Assembly (NCBI GenBank): GCA_002270565.1
Contig: NQMI01000127.1
Coordinates: 1 to 59,362, forward strand
Direction of reading: 5' to 3'
Source of the DNA: Stenocarpella maydis
Taxonomy: Eukaryota; Ascomycota; Sordariomycetes; Diaporthales; Diaporthaceae
Length of the DNA: 59,362 nt
Under the pieces are notes generated by a model that made no database searches, was not told the origin of the DNA, and was given only the letters and a program-made list of their open reading frames with translations. Made by a program: the position numbers and the translations under genes. This document shows positions 36,504 through 47,829 of this stretch, one piece after another. Each line of letters opens with the position of its first letter. Position 1 is the first letter of the stretch.

Positions 36504-37216
36504 ATGAGACCTACTCAGATCCTTCTCGGCGGCGGCGGCGGCGATGCCCCTCTCGGCATGTACAACAGGTGAGTTGGCATCATGCACCGTGTCGAGATGG
36601 GAGGCGCGGCTTTCCGTGCGGTGCTCCGGAAGCTTGCACCTCCTGCTCGTTGTCCCAGCGGGCTACGGCGAACCTACCAGGGCTCTTCTGACTTCTTTTC
36701 ACCAGGTATCTCGGCAGCTGGGGTCATTTCGGTGAGTAGTCGACCCCACGGGGCTTGGGACTGGACGACAGGCCGACGTGCGGTGCGCACAATGTCTCGC
36801 GCAGGGGCAAGCACCCGGCGGATTGCGGACGTTCTTCGGGAAACAGTTCGAAGCAACCGATGAAACGACCAGCGTACTGATTGCATTGCCCACCAACTAG
36901 GAACCGCTCAGCAGGCCCAGAAGGGCATTGTCACTTACGGCCTCTCTTCCAACCGACAGAACCCCTTTGCTGGCGCAGCCCACGCGGCTGTCTTCAACAC
37001 GTGGCGACGAGCCAGCGCACAGGTCCTCTACGTCATCCCTCCATTCATCGCTGCATACTACATCATGAACTGGGCCACTGAGAGGTGAGTGCTGGGCAGG
37101 GGTAGACGGTATGATAGGCTAGGCTGCGGGTCTTGCGATGCTGACGACTCTGCCACAGGAACCACTACCTGAACTCCAAGGCTGGTAAGGCCGAGTTCGG
37201 TGACAGCGAGGAGTAA
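36504..37216 (+). CDS. QCR8: Cytochrome bc1 complex subunit 8
   Basis: Four exons: 36504-36568, 36706-36731, 36901-37084 and 37159-37216. The second is a 26-nt micro-exon. All junctions have GTGAGT donors and agree in phase, giving 110 aa. The protein reads MRPTQILLGGGGGD at the start, then YLGSWGHFG across the micro-exon, ITYGLSSNRQNP-like text (IVTYGLSSNRQNPFAG), and one membrane helix (VLYVIPPFIAAYYIMNW). It ends in NHYLNSKAGKAEFGD. This is the small ubiquinone-binding-type subunit of respiratory complex III (yeast 94 aa). The Gly5 stretch near the N-terminus comes from a (GGC)5 repeat and may vary in length. It diverges from prohibitin 1. Confidence 0.95.
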
Positions 37217-37601
37217 AGAATAGACGGCTGAGACAAGTCGAAATGTCGGCGTGCAACAGGTAGAGCCGGATCGGACTGAAAGTGGACGACGCTACGGTGT
37301 ATAACATTAGACCCGAGATCGAGAGACCAATATAGAGCTCAAAGTTCAACACATTGGATCGAGCGTCGCATTGAAATGCATGGAATCACAACTGCAACTA
37401 CTCGATTGCTCGTGCCATAAGCGGTTATGACCGAGCCAGCACTGATATGGCAGGACAGAAGTGCGCCGACTGCTCGAGGGGCACCGCATGTCAAAGGGAA
37501 TTGCGACAGTCGAAATTCAATCTGCCCAGGCTAAACTCGAGCCGCCGGTTCTGGCGGCGCCATCAAGCTATACGGCAACATCAACTGCGAGGGGCCACAA
37601 A
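37217..37601. other. Convergent 3' region, QCR8 / monooxygenase
   Basis: These 385 bp lie between the stop codons of converging genes. No coding sequence or stable hairpin was recognised. Confidence 0.5.
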
Positions 37602-39930
37602 CTACACTTTCGTCCCCCCGTTTGTTACGTCATTCTCCTTGACCACCTCAAAGCCTTTCCACTCCGGCAGAGCCTCCCTGATTTCGAACCTATAAGCCGG
37701 TATTCCACCAGCGTAATTGACCTGTTCGAAGGCTTTGCCCGGCAGACTGCCTCCCATGTAAGTGCTCCGTGTCGTTGGCAGCAGAGTTGCATCGCTCAGC
37801 TCATTGATGTGCTCTTTCCATTCCTTGGTCGCTTCTTTGGTGGCATTGATATACTTGACGCCCTCTCGCCTCATCTTGACGATGGCATCCACGATCCAGC
37901 GGCCTTGGACCTCGATGGTTGCGGGGCCGTTGGATAGCAGGGTTGGGCCGTGAGGACCATACTGCAGCGTTCAGAGTCAGCCCCTGAATCCCAAAGAGCC
38001 CTTAAAATTACACAAGCAGAGCGAGTTGTAGGATTTGCTTATCCCATGGGGCCTCGGCCTTGTGTATTATCAAGGCGGGTAGCCAAAGGAAGGCATGCTG
38101 GCACGTGGGTTTATCCCCTGCGGAAAGGCCAAAGTGTCCAGAAATCGCTTACCATGTGGAACATGTTGGGATAGCCCGAGACGGTTAGTCCAAGGTAGGT
38201 ATTTGCAGCTGCTCGCCATTCCGACTCAAGCTCCGTGGACTCGATGGACTTGAGCCCCATCTGAGTCATCCCACCGGTTGTGATGTCCTTGAAGCACAAG
38301 GTCAGTGAAGGTGTAAATCTGTAAAGGTACGGGAAACTTACGAAGCCAGTAGCTATGGCGATGACATCAAACTCGTAATGAGTCCCGTCCTCAAGGGTGA
38401 TACCAGTCTCGTTGAACTCCTTGACAGCATTCTTCGAGATGTCGACAACATCCACGTTCTCCCTGTTGAACTGCTCATAGTAGTTCTGCTCCAGGCATGG
38501 CCTCTTTATACCAAAGTAGTGCGGCATCTTCAGAGGCGCAAGGAGATCCCGCTTCCTCGGGTCACCGATTCGGCTGCGCACTGTCTTGGCCCAGAAGTTA
38601 TATGCCTCTGTGTTGGCCTTGGCATCCTTGTAGTAGTCCTTGTAATTGGCAAGCCAGAAAACAAAACCGCCGTGGTCAAAGAGTGACTGGTAGAACTTCT
38701 CCCGCTCCTCAGGAGAGTCCTCAAATGTGTTCTTCTCGGAGAAGTTGTACAGAAACCCACCAAAGGTCCTCTCGCGCATCTCAAAGAAGCGATGGTACCA
38801 CTGCTTCGACATCACCTGCTCCTCGACCGTGAGGGGCCTCTTGCCCATGGGGATAGCAAGATTGGGTGTCCGCTGGAACACTTTCAGGGAGCCGGCGACG
38901 GGCCCCCATTCTTGGGCGATCTGCACCCCTGACGCGCCGGTGCCGATGACAGCGCAACGTTTCCCACGAACATCAATCTGTTCGTCAGGCCAAAAGGAAG
39001 AGTGGTGAACAATTCCTTGGAATTTGTCAATGCCGGGCCAGTCAGGAATATAGCGCTTCGCGGCCTAGTTTTCGGTTAGTCTGGACTCTCTATACTGCGA
39101 ACTCAGAAGGGCGCCACCCACGAATCCGGTCCCCAGGATCAAGAACCGCGCCTTGCTTGTCCGGCCATCTGCTGTCTGCACGGTCCACTTTCCTTGGCCC
39201 TTGTCGAAGTTGGCACCTGTCACCACGGTGTTGAAGGAGCAGTCCTTCTTAACCCCAATCACCTTATCGACATGGTCGAAGTATGCTCGCAGCTCCTTGA
39301 AATCAGGATAGTTGGTTGACCAGTTCCAGGTCTTGTACACCTCAGGCCAAGAGAATTCATATTCAGGAACGGCTGAGTCGACACGAGCTCCAGGATAGCA
39401 CTGTACCGGTAGTCAGTCTGCTCTGCTGTTTGACATCTGCACGGATTTGCAGGCATGGAAGAGAATCTGCGCCGTCTGGGTCGAGTCTCTAGCAAATCTG
39501 CCCCTGAGAATCCGCGGCCCAGATCTGTGGGACATGAGGTGGGATACAATAACAACAAGAATCACAAGACTGGTGCGGTAAAACATGAGTGTGTTTGCGG
39601 GATCTGCTTACGTTGAACCTCCAGGTGCCCCCAGTGTCATTGCCAGCTTCGAAGATAACAGCCTTGAGTCCTCGGTCTCGAAGTGTCTTGAGCATGAAAA
39701 CGCCGCCTGGACGGAAGGGTTCAGCAACTAACTATCGGTCTGGTGGGTTTACATCAACATTGAGGGTGGTGTCGAGACTCACTGAAGCCGGCTCCGACAA
39801 TTATTGCGTCAACATCGATATCAGTCGTATATGGCCATTTGTTGCCCTCTCGGCGGATGGAATAGTCCGTGAGCTCAGTCTTGAATTTCTTCTCCGCCCG
39901 GGGGGGAGTGACTACTGCGGGATCTCCCAT
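37602..39930 (-). CDS. Baeyer-Villiger-type flavin monooxygenase
   Basis: Six exons: 39930-39783, 39706-39612, 39400-39122, 39064-38342, 38287-38153 and 37961-37602. Phases agree and the product is 579 aa. It inserts oxygen next to a ketone, making an ester or lactone, using FAD and NADPH. The first dinucleotide motif is GAGFSG at residues 46-51. The Baeyer-Villiger fingerprint FxGxxxHxxxWP is exact (F189 to P200, with His195 and Trp199). The second nucleotide motif GTGASG is at 215-220. Junctions rebuild WRFN-CYPGARVDS, LGTGF-AAKRYIPDW and IATGF-DITTGGMTQMG. The fourth intron is 54 bp, a multiple of three and free of stops, so a retained form would add 18 residues. An upstream in-frame ATG at 40020 could extend the N-terminus by 30 residues. 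It diverges from an esterase-like gene, which suggests a joint pathway. Confidence 0.9.
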
Positions 39931-41255
39931 GTTGACACGGCTGATTATGCAGTCACTTGATATTTCGGCAGAATGGACAGTGAAGTAATTCAGCATTTGA
40001 TGCAAGCTCAACCTGGGCATTAAGTGCAAGACGCTGTGTGACCTTGAGCAATCTGTCTGTTGGGGACCCGGTCACCCGGTGTGATTTATATGCTCGCCAG
40101 CAAATGGTGTCTCATGCCGTGTAACCTTTGAACAGCGCGTGCATTGTTCCGAATTCCCCTCCCACATCGACATACCCACTGCGGGATCCTGCCCTGGGGA
40201 AAAGATCATCACTTCCTCCTGCCGTCTCGCCTGTGGACTGCCGCACAAGCTCTTTGGGAACTGTTCATGTGACGCTAAGCCTGAGTGGCGGATCCGCATT
40301 CACGACAAGGCGTTTCAATCGTCATGAGGAGACGTGGACTTTGGAACTAGTTGACGGGATGCCCAAGCCCGCCGTTGACTTGACATGTCGAGCAGAACCC
40401 CACAAGCCCAGGACTACCCCGCGTGTCCACCTGCATTGCATGTACGGTGGACAAGACTCCACTTTCGGGGTGATCGCTTGGGGATTTAAGGTAGGTGGTA
40501 TCGCGTACACGGGTCCGTTGCAGAAGCAAAACAGACCAACACGAATACCGAGCTCTGACTTACCTCGCTATTGATCCTCATCTGCTCTTGCAACCCCTTC
40601 AGACCTAGCATGACTGCGGCTCCGCCGTATGCCAGAGACAAGCCCCCATGTGTCCGCCAAATCATCAGGTGTCCCCGCGCTGGTTATTAGAGTTCCAGCT
40701 GTCCGAACCTCTGGGGTTGGTGTGGCCCCATTCATGTGCTGAAGACCTGGAAAGCGGAGTAACATGGGCTAGCTGGGATGAGTGATTGAGACGAAGCTGG
40801 GCACGAAGCTGGGCTGCGGCAGCTGAATAAAACCTAAAATACTCGAGTAGGTAAGTACCTAGGTATCTACAAGACAGAACACCCCAACCCCGCACACGTC
40901 AAAGGAAGTGAGTGTTCGCCGAATACGTGAGGCGAGACTACTAGGTAATCGGCCACAATTGTTTGTCCAGGAGGGGGCTACAGATACAAATAGCACGAGG
41001 CAGCTAAAAGAGCCAAGACTCTTGCAGCCGACGTTGGATCAACTGGGCTACTTGGAGAATGAAAATACAAACCTGTTGGTCTCACTGTAATCCTCCTTCC
41101 AACAGCCCCGCTTCATAGTCTTTCATACCAGAACACCATTCAGCACTCACAGATTCGGAAGGATTCAGAAGTACCGAGCAGATTCATACAACCGATTTAC
41201 GCCAATCCCGCTCTGGAAACCTCAAGATCAAGCTGACGACAAGGTTTGTAGAACA
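39931..41255. promoter_or_regulatory. 1.3 kb divergent region, monooxygenase / esterase
   Basis: Both neighbouring genes start outward from this interval, so it must contain both promoters. One copy of TACCTAGGTA lies at 40856-40865. No coding frame is convincing. I could not name factor sites. Confidence 0.45.
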
Positions 41256-42645
41256 ATGGCGCCCCTGACGGAACAAACCCTCAGCACACTTCGCTCAACC
41301 GTGGACGCGGCATGCTCCGACCGCAGCAAGGGCATCCCCGGGGCGACGGTCGTCGTCGTGGACAAGGACGGTGAGGAGCTCTTCGCGCACGCCTCCGGGC
41401 GCCGGGGGGTGGCCAGCGGGGAGGATATGACCCTCGACAGCGTGTACTGGATCGCGTCCTGCACCAAGATGATCACCGGCGTCGCCTGCATGCAGGCCGT
41501 GGAGAAGGGCCTGCTCAGGCTCGACGACGGCGACCAGCTCGAGGGGCTGTGCCCGGAGCTCAAGGCGCTGCAGGTGCTGAGGAAGGACGGGGAGTTGGAG
41601 GAAAAGAGGAAGCAGATCACGCTGCGTATGCTCTTGACCCACACCGCAGGCTTTGGGTACTCATTCTTCAACCCGAGGCTGAGGGATTGGGGCTTCCCTG
41701 CTGGAATTGACGAGTTCAGCGGCCGGTTTGAGGACATGATCTCGCCGCTTCTGTTCCAACCCGGTGAGGGGTGGGAGTACGGTGTAAGCTGAAGCGACTG
41801 AAGCCCATCTCCTGGTGGGAAAGGTGCCTAATCCAAGCACAGGTCGGCATTGACTGGGCTGGCATTGCCCTAGAGAGGGTGACAGGAGAGAAGCTGAACG
41901 ACTACATGAAGAAGAACATCTTGGAGCCGCTTGGCATTAAGAACATGTCCATGATTCCAACCAAGGACATGAAGGCCAAGCTGGCATACATGAACCATCG
42001 AGAACATGATGGGACTCTACGCCCACGGGACCACCTCGTACGACTGCCGGCGGTGGTGGCCAGCAAGGAGGAAGCAGATAGGTGCTTCAACAGTGGGGGA
42101 GGGGGCATGTTTGCCCAGCCGCGAGAGTACTGCAGTAAGCACGGGACCCATGTCACGAGACGCGTCTTTTTCCCATCTACACCACCACCATCATGCTGAC
42201 ATATCTTGCAGAGATCTTGGCAGTCCTTCTGAATGATGGGAAATGCCCGAGGACCGGTGCTGAGATCCTGAAGCCATCCACCATCGCCGAGATGTTCACG
42301 AACCAGATCCCGGATTTCCCGGACTTCGGCCGCCAGCCGATCCCGGCCGCGAAGCCAGACCAGACGAACCCCATCCCGGAGCTTTACCCGCTCCCCGGGA
42401 ACCCCCCTCAGGGCTGGGGGCTGACCTTTATGATCAGCGGGGGCGGTGCGACGGGCCGCAGCCCGAGTACCGTTCAGTGGGCTGGGCTGGCCAACTGTTG
42501 GTGGTGGGCCGATCGGGAGAATGGCGTCGCGGGGATTGTGGCAACGCAGATATTGCCATTCGCCGATTTCCCAGTCCTGAAGTTGTGGGCGGACATTGAG
42601 AAGGAGATTTATGCCGGGCTGCACGCTGCGAATGGTGGGAGGTAG
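41256..42645 (+). CDS. Serine beta-lactamase-fold esterase/transesterase
   Basis: Three exons, 41256-41783, 41843-42134 and 42212-42645, with introns of 59 and 77 bp. The product is 417 aa. The SxxK motif is S68-C-T-K71 within YWIASCTKMITG, giving the nucleophile Ser and general-base Lys of class C beta-lactamase-like enzymes. LRMLLTHTAGFGYSFFNP and EYGVGIDWAGIALERVTG, with the second-motif Tyr at about 175, follow in the usual order. The spliced product reads REYC-KILAVLLNDG. No signal peptide is present, so it is probably cytosolic. Fungal members include LovD-type acyltransferases and family VIII esterases; true beta-lactamase activity is unlikely but not excluded. It sits opposite a Baeyer-Villiger monooxygenase, so it could open the ester or lactone made there. 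That link is inference. Confidence 0.88.
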
Positions 42646-43456
42646 CTAGCTGTGAAGTGGACGGTATCGCACAAGAATCAATATGGCGTGCGGGAAACCC
42701 TGGTCACGCTGATGACAGAACTGCCTCTCCTGCAAATTGGAATGCCAGGATTGGAAGTGAATAAACCAAAGCGATCAATTGAGAGCCCAACTCATACCAG
42801 TTGCCACTTTGATAGCCCCAGTGGCCAGACACCACAGTGGGTTAATATGCCTCCATTTGCTCACTCGCGGAGGGCAAAGACTCAAAGCTTTTCACTAATT
42901 CTCGCGGATCTCCCTGCATCTCGTCTATTTTGGCTTATGTGTCACTCAAATGCGGGAAGTATTTATTACACACAACATCCTGCTACATTGGAACTGTTGG
43001 GTGTGACCGCCCTTGTACTTGCTCGACGGAACCGCAGAGCGCCTTTACCTTCCTTAGTTTTCATATAATAAATAGCTATAGTGCTCATCGAACTATCGCC
43101 TACCAGACGCCCAATAGGTTGGGGCATCACCGGCATAATAAGGGAGTTCTCAGCAGATCCAAATTAAATTTCTATGATGGTCACTCCTGCGTGCTGTAAG
43201 CCCCTACCGCGGAGCCCAAATACATTATTCATCGCAAGAAATTGTACACAAGTGTAGCTCATTAGAGACTTGCGGAAGGTAGGATGGCCGGACAAGATTA
43301 GACCTGTGCCTGTGGGTGGCAATGTAGGCCTATTTCTTGCTCAACACTAATAGGATTTACCTTTTTGTGATGGAAAGTTATGAAACAAGGGAGCACTACT
43401 AAGCGAATTAAATTAATCATTACGGGAACCCCCCCGCCGCGGGAGATATTGTCTGG
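42646..43456. other. Intergenic between esterase gene and solo LTR
   Basis: About 0.8 kb with falling GC and no recognised gene. A short C-rich word occurs at about 43430-43441. Confidence 0.45.
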
Positions 43457-43461
43457 CTACG

Positions 43462-43963
43462 TGTTATGAACCAACACGTATCAGCGGCTGACTACCGTAG
43501 AAAACAACCCCGCAGTTCGGGAGACAGCTCACAAGAAGATCGCCCCTCCTGATCCAATCAGTAACGCCACCATATCAGGGTTAGGGTTAAAGGGAGCCCC
43601 AACCTGGCTTTGGTCAATCAGGACGAAGCCAATGAATCCAAAAAGGCGGCTTCAGTTAATCAGAACGAAGCCAACGAATCCAGAAAAGCAGCTTCAATTA
43701 ATTAGGATGAAGCCAATAAAGCCACCACTAGTTATGAATGAAGAGTCGGAATATATAAGGATATAGTCATCACTATAGTAGATAGCTTTCATAGAACAGA
43801 CTCTTTAGTTGTTAATCTAAGTATTCAATCCCAGTATTGAATAGCCTCACAGCTAGTGATCATTATCAGACAATATTGCTCATCAACCGCCTAACAACGT
43901 ATTCCGAACATAAACCCTTGATCTTTCAGGTTTAACGCACTCGGAAACCCTCTGATCATTACA
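43462..43963 (+). repeat. Solo LTR of a Ty3/gypsy-like element
   Basis: A 502-bp unit starts TGTTATGA and ends ATTACA. It is flanked by the same five bases, CTACG, at 43457-43461 and 43964-43968, the target-site duplication expected of retroviral-type integration. Its right half aligns with the LTR at 56793-57260, and both share the opening TGTTATGA-CCAACACG. No internal element sequence is attached, so it is a solo LTR left by LTR-LTR recombination. It holds about 2.5 copies of a 42-bp tandem repeat (43616-43657, 43658-43699, then a partial copy) that I do not see in the other LTR. Orientation is set by the element at 56793. It is much less AT-rich than that copy. Confidence 0.85.
43616..43721 (+). 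repeat. 42-bp tandem repeat inside the solo LTR
   Basis: Two adjacent 42-bp units (43616-43657 and 43658-43699) begin AATCAG(G/A)ACGAAGCCAA and end CTTCA(G/A)TT. A third partial unit starts at 43700. The copies differ mainly by G/A changes. Confidence 0.8.
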
Positions 43964-43968
43964 CTACG

Positions 43969-46644
43969 CCGCACTACCTCCTTGGTATAAGCCGAAGTTA
44001 TCAACAAGGCAGAAGGGATAAAGCATGGGTGTTCTATTACAAAATTATAAATGTCGCCGGGGCACAATACGAATACTAACGAGGTAGTATTTGCCACCGA
44101 GATGTCAACACAGATGGGATGGCACTGCCACGTATCAGTTGAAGCTCGCACCGGGCCTGCGCATATGGCAAAGATGGAACAGACACAGTCATGGCGGCAG
44201 TTCTACATGTAACTTGCAATTCCACGGCATAAGCCGCCCAGATGCAATGGCCGCTTTCGAGTGTAGCTTGAGTACCTACGCGGACAAGCTCGTGGCGTTC
44301 TAGGCAGTTATCAGCCACCTTGGTGGTGAAAAGGGGGCGGATCACTGCAAGAGCTACATCCAGCAGCGTTCATCTTAGGGGCGGCGATGCTTTGTCAAGC
44401 AAGAGGCCCAGAGCTGTCATTGTCATGCTGCCGACGTCGTCTGTCGGTGCCGAGCATTCAACACGGACAGGGATGAAAAAGACCAGACCAAGACGACTGC
44501 GCAAGAAACTAGAGTGGTTTGTTTTGCGGGCGCAGGCTCAGTGGTCTGGTTCTGGATGTTTCAGGCAGGCGGCCTAGCCGCACAAGTTCCTGTGCGATGG
44601 GCTTCTGTTCAGGGGAGGCACAGATGATTCGGCGCGAGTCACCAGTCACTCTGCGCACCTTGCACGCCGATCTTCCGGGAGTGGCGTTTACGAGTGCTGC
44701 AAAATCGGGGCCTTTGTTGCGGTGGCGCTTGGGAGGCCGCTGGCGGGGTGCGCGTCCAGCATGAGGTGTGTTAGCCCACTGGGCATAATTCGAGGGTCGA
44801 GAGCGCAGGGTGCCTCATCCGAAGTGGAGGCAAGGCGCACAGAGGCATCCAAATGTTATCGAGGGCCCTTGATATATATCTGCTAGCTATGGTCAGGGTA
44901 CGTGTACGCAATACGCGATATTATCGGATGGATGCCCGCGGAGTGGGGCCATCGGAGTGGCAATGCGAAGAGTCAGCCTCTGTGGCTAAGGCGCCGAACC
45001 AGGTAATATTGTGGGCTCGCATCGTCAACAGAACTTCGTACCGGGCTGACGGGGGAGAGATGGGCGCCTCGGAGGTGAGTGGATGGCATTGATGAGTGCT
45101 TCCCGGACAGTCGGACCGTTAGGGGCCCCAGTGTTGGTTGCCGTAATGCGACTCCTGAGCTAGCAGTTGGGGGGGGGGGGCTGGAGATTTCTTTTTTCTT
45201 TGTTTGTTTTCTTTGTCTATTGATGAAATGCCGGTGTTTGGAAGGCATGCGAGGTGTATGTGTGGTTGTAGCATTGGTTGACTGGTGAAACATGCCGTCT
45301 ACTAGACGAGTGTGGTAGGAACCAACGAGGGCCAATGCATCTTGCCCACGGCATCATCATGGTGCATGAGTGACCGATCTTTGAGAGATCTTCACGTGGA
45401 AGCGCCATGACCAAGAGCACAAACAGACTGGACAAGCCTGACAAGGCGGCAGGCGGCTAGGCTTGCGGGTTCCCCTGCATATTACACTATAGTGTAGTGG
45501 GGGCAGGACGGCAGCCGATGGCCCCGCTGCCAGAGGCTTGACTGCTGGGGCTCTGCGATCTTGTCAAGCGAACAATTGCGTGCACTGCTGTGTAGCCCCG
45601 GCGGCGTGGCTGCGTGGGTGGGTACTGTGGAGCCGAAGGCGGTGATGGTGGGTTGCTTGGTGGTTTGGCCAGGCCGACGAGAGCAGCTGAAGGAGGAGAT
45701 TGCAGCAATGCAGAAGATGGGATGGAAAAACGGGCTGGTCTCAGCAAAGAGCGGGTGAGGTCTTGTCGTCGAGGGTGATTGGCTGCACGTCAGACCCACA
45801 GTGAGGCGCTCATGTTTGAGTTTTCAGGGGCAAGGGCACCCGGGGACTTTTCGATTGGCCCTGGAGCTCTGGCAGTTGGACCCCCCCCGGATCTGCCCCC
45901 TTGGCTTGAGCCTGCAAGGCACATCATCCACCACCAGATTGACTTTGTTAGCCATGTCAACTCGACATATCCACACATGCTGCTATCCACAACGGCACAT
46001 GCTTAGTATGCACGCTGTTGTTTCGTTTCGAATGCCACGGCTCCAGAACCCACTCTTTATGCTCTCCCACCCCTGACTTTCTTTGTCTTCCCGCCGCGGA
46101 CGGCGTCGATCCACCTTGGCCCATTCGCTGTCGTTGAATCTCCCAGTGCCGTCGGGCCCACGAGCATTGTACGTACCCTTCCATGTACTCGCCCAGCCCG
46201 AGTCCATCAGACAAACAGACAAGCAACCATGATGGTGGCAGCCGTCTCAATACTCACAATGCCTGGATGGCTGAGCGGCCACAACGGGCACACACCATGG
46301 CCCTTGTACATCCAGGACAATCCTCCTTGTCGTCTCTCGCATATATCAGGTCAGTCACCTCCCACCTCAACCTTCTCATCTCATGATTCTGGCACCACCA
46401 AGCATCACAACGCTCTCGTCTTTTCTCTCTTCCTTCTTCCTTTTTTCTTCTTCTCTTGTCAGAGACAGACACTCCCTCGTCAACAACAAGGCCTGGAGCT
46501 CTTGTTCGTGTTTTTTTTTGTCGGCCTTCGACCTTCGACCTAGGCTGCCGTCTTTCCAGTCCCACGGTTCACCCCCTCCGTCTATTTTCGTCCATTTCGT
46601 CGTCTTAAAGAGATACCCGACCAACAACAGCAAACACCGCCATC
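43969..46644. other. Gene-poor 2.7 kb upstream of AA11 LPMO
   Basis: No convincing gene is present. It has a run of ten or more G near 45169-45180, a palindromic word ACACTATAGTGT near 45485-45496, and a strongly pyrimidine-rich stretch from about 46405 to 46465. The last is probably promoter or leader of the LPMO gene. Many short frames exist but none has recognisable motifs. Confidence 0.45.
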
Positions 46645-47829
46645 ATGATGATGCTCTCTACCACCAGCATCGCCGCTGTGCTGGCTCTCTCTGGTGCCAC
46701 ATCGGCACACATGATCATGGCCAACCCCAAGCCATACGGAAACCCAGACAACTCGCCACTCACCACCAGCAACTACCCCTGCAAGCTCAGTGGAGACCCT
46801 GCCACCTTCTACTCGACCGACGGTCTGTCCAACACGGCAACTGCTGGCGAGTCCATCACAATGTCCTTCAAGGGCTCTGCTGTCCACGGCGGTGGTTCTT
46901 GCCAGGTCGCCCTGACCACCGACAAGCAGCCCTCCACCTCGACCCGCTGGTCTGTCATCCTGTCCATCGAGGGAGGATGCCCTTCCAAGGACGGCTCCAC
47001 CCCAAGTGAATACGATGTCAAGATCCCCGCCGACATCCCCGCCGGGGAGTACTCGTACGCCTGGACTTGGACCAGCAAGCTCAGTGGTCAGCCCGAGTAC
47101 TACATGAACTGCGCCCCGCTCACAATCAAGGCCGGCTCCGGATCAAAGACCCGCCGCGCCTTGAACATCCACCAGCGTGCTGAGGCCCTTGATGCCTACC
47201 CTCCATTGGCTGTCTACAACCTGGCCGAAATCAACTCGTGCAAATCCGTCCTGGGTTCGTCGCCCGAGTACCCTGCCCCCGGCAGCAATGTTCAGAAGCT
47301 TGCCGCCTCCGACCCCAACCTGGCTGATATCACCGGTGACAACTGCTTCGCCAAGGGTGTCAACTTCAGCGGTGGCTCAAGCAGCGGTGGCTCGTCCGAC
47401 AGCGGATCCGACAGCGCCAGCTCTGCATCTGGCTCCGGCTCCGGCTCAGCGTCCGCACCCGCGGCAGCCCCATCCGCGACTGGACCGGCTCCTGGCGCTG
47501 CAACTTCGGCGGCCGCGGCGCCTCCCACTCCTACTGGCTCTGGCAGCTCCGGCTCTGGCGGCAGCTCCGGCTCTGGCGGCAGCTCCGGCTCTGGCAGCAG
47601 CTCTGGATCCGGCAGCAGCTCTGGATCCGGCTCTTCTAGCGGTGGATCTTGCACCGAGGGCCAGTCGGAGTGCTCGTCAGATGGCACATCTTACAAAACC
47701 TGTGTTGCTGGCGGATCATGGAGCGCCACCATGAGCGTGGCTCCCGGCACCAAGTGCACTCCTGGCACCTCGGCCGAGCTCACCATCGTCGCCGCTTCCA
47801 AGAAGCGCGGCCTCCCCCTGGTTTTTTAA
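46645..47829 (+). CDS. AA11-type lytic polysaccharide monooxygenase
   Basis: One intronless frame of 394 aa, starting at the first of three ATGs. Residues 1-21 are a signal peptide, and cleavage would expose His22 in HMIMANPKPYG as the N-terminal copper ligand of an LPMO. A second His in GSAVHGGGSCQ is mature residue 60, the same number as in the Aspergillus oryzae AA11 enzyme. The axial Tyr would be one of the two in EYYMNCAP. AA11 enzymes cleave chitin oxidatively outside the cell. After the catalytic part (to about 230) comes a long Ser/Gly/Ala/Pro linker (about 238-333). It is followed by a short C-terminal module with four Cys (about 336-372, CTEGQSEC...CVAGG...GTKC) resembling the X278-type module seen on AA11 and GH18 proteins; that match is from memory. 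KTRR and KKR are possible processing sites. A pyrimidine-rich leader lies upstream. Confidence 0.88.
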   Translation: MMMLSTTSIAAVLALSGATSAHMIMANPKPYGNPDNSPLTTSNYPCKLSGDPATFYSTDGLSNTATAGESITMSFKGSAVHGGGSCQVALTTDKQPSTSTRWSVILSIEGGCPSKDGSTPSEYDVKIPADIPAGEYSYAWTWTSKLSGQPEYYMNCAPLTIKAGSGSKTRRALNIHQRAEALDAYPPLAVYNLAEINSCKSVLGSSPEYPAPGSNVQKLAASDPNLADITGDNCFAKGVNFSGGSSSGGSSDSGSDSASSASGSGSGSASAPAAAPSATGPAPGAATSAAAAPPTPTGSGSSGSGGSSGSGGSSGSGSSSGSGSSSGSGSSSGGSCTEGQSECSSDGTSYKTCVAGGSWSATMSVAPGTKCTPGTSAELTIVAASKKRGLPLVF

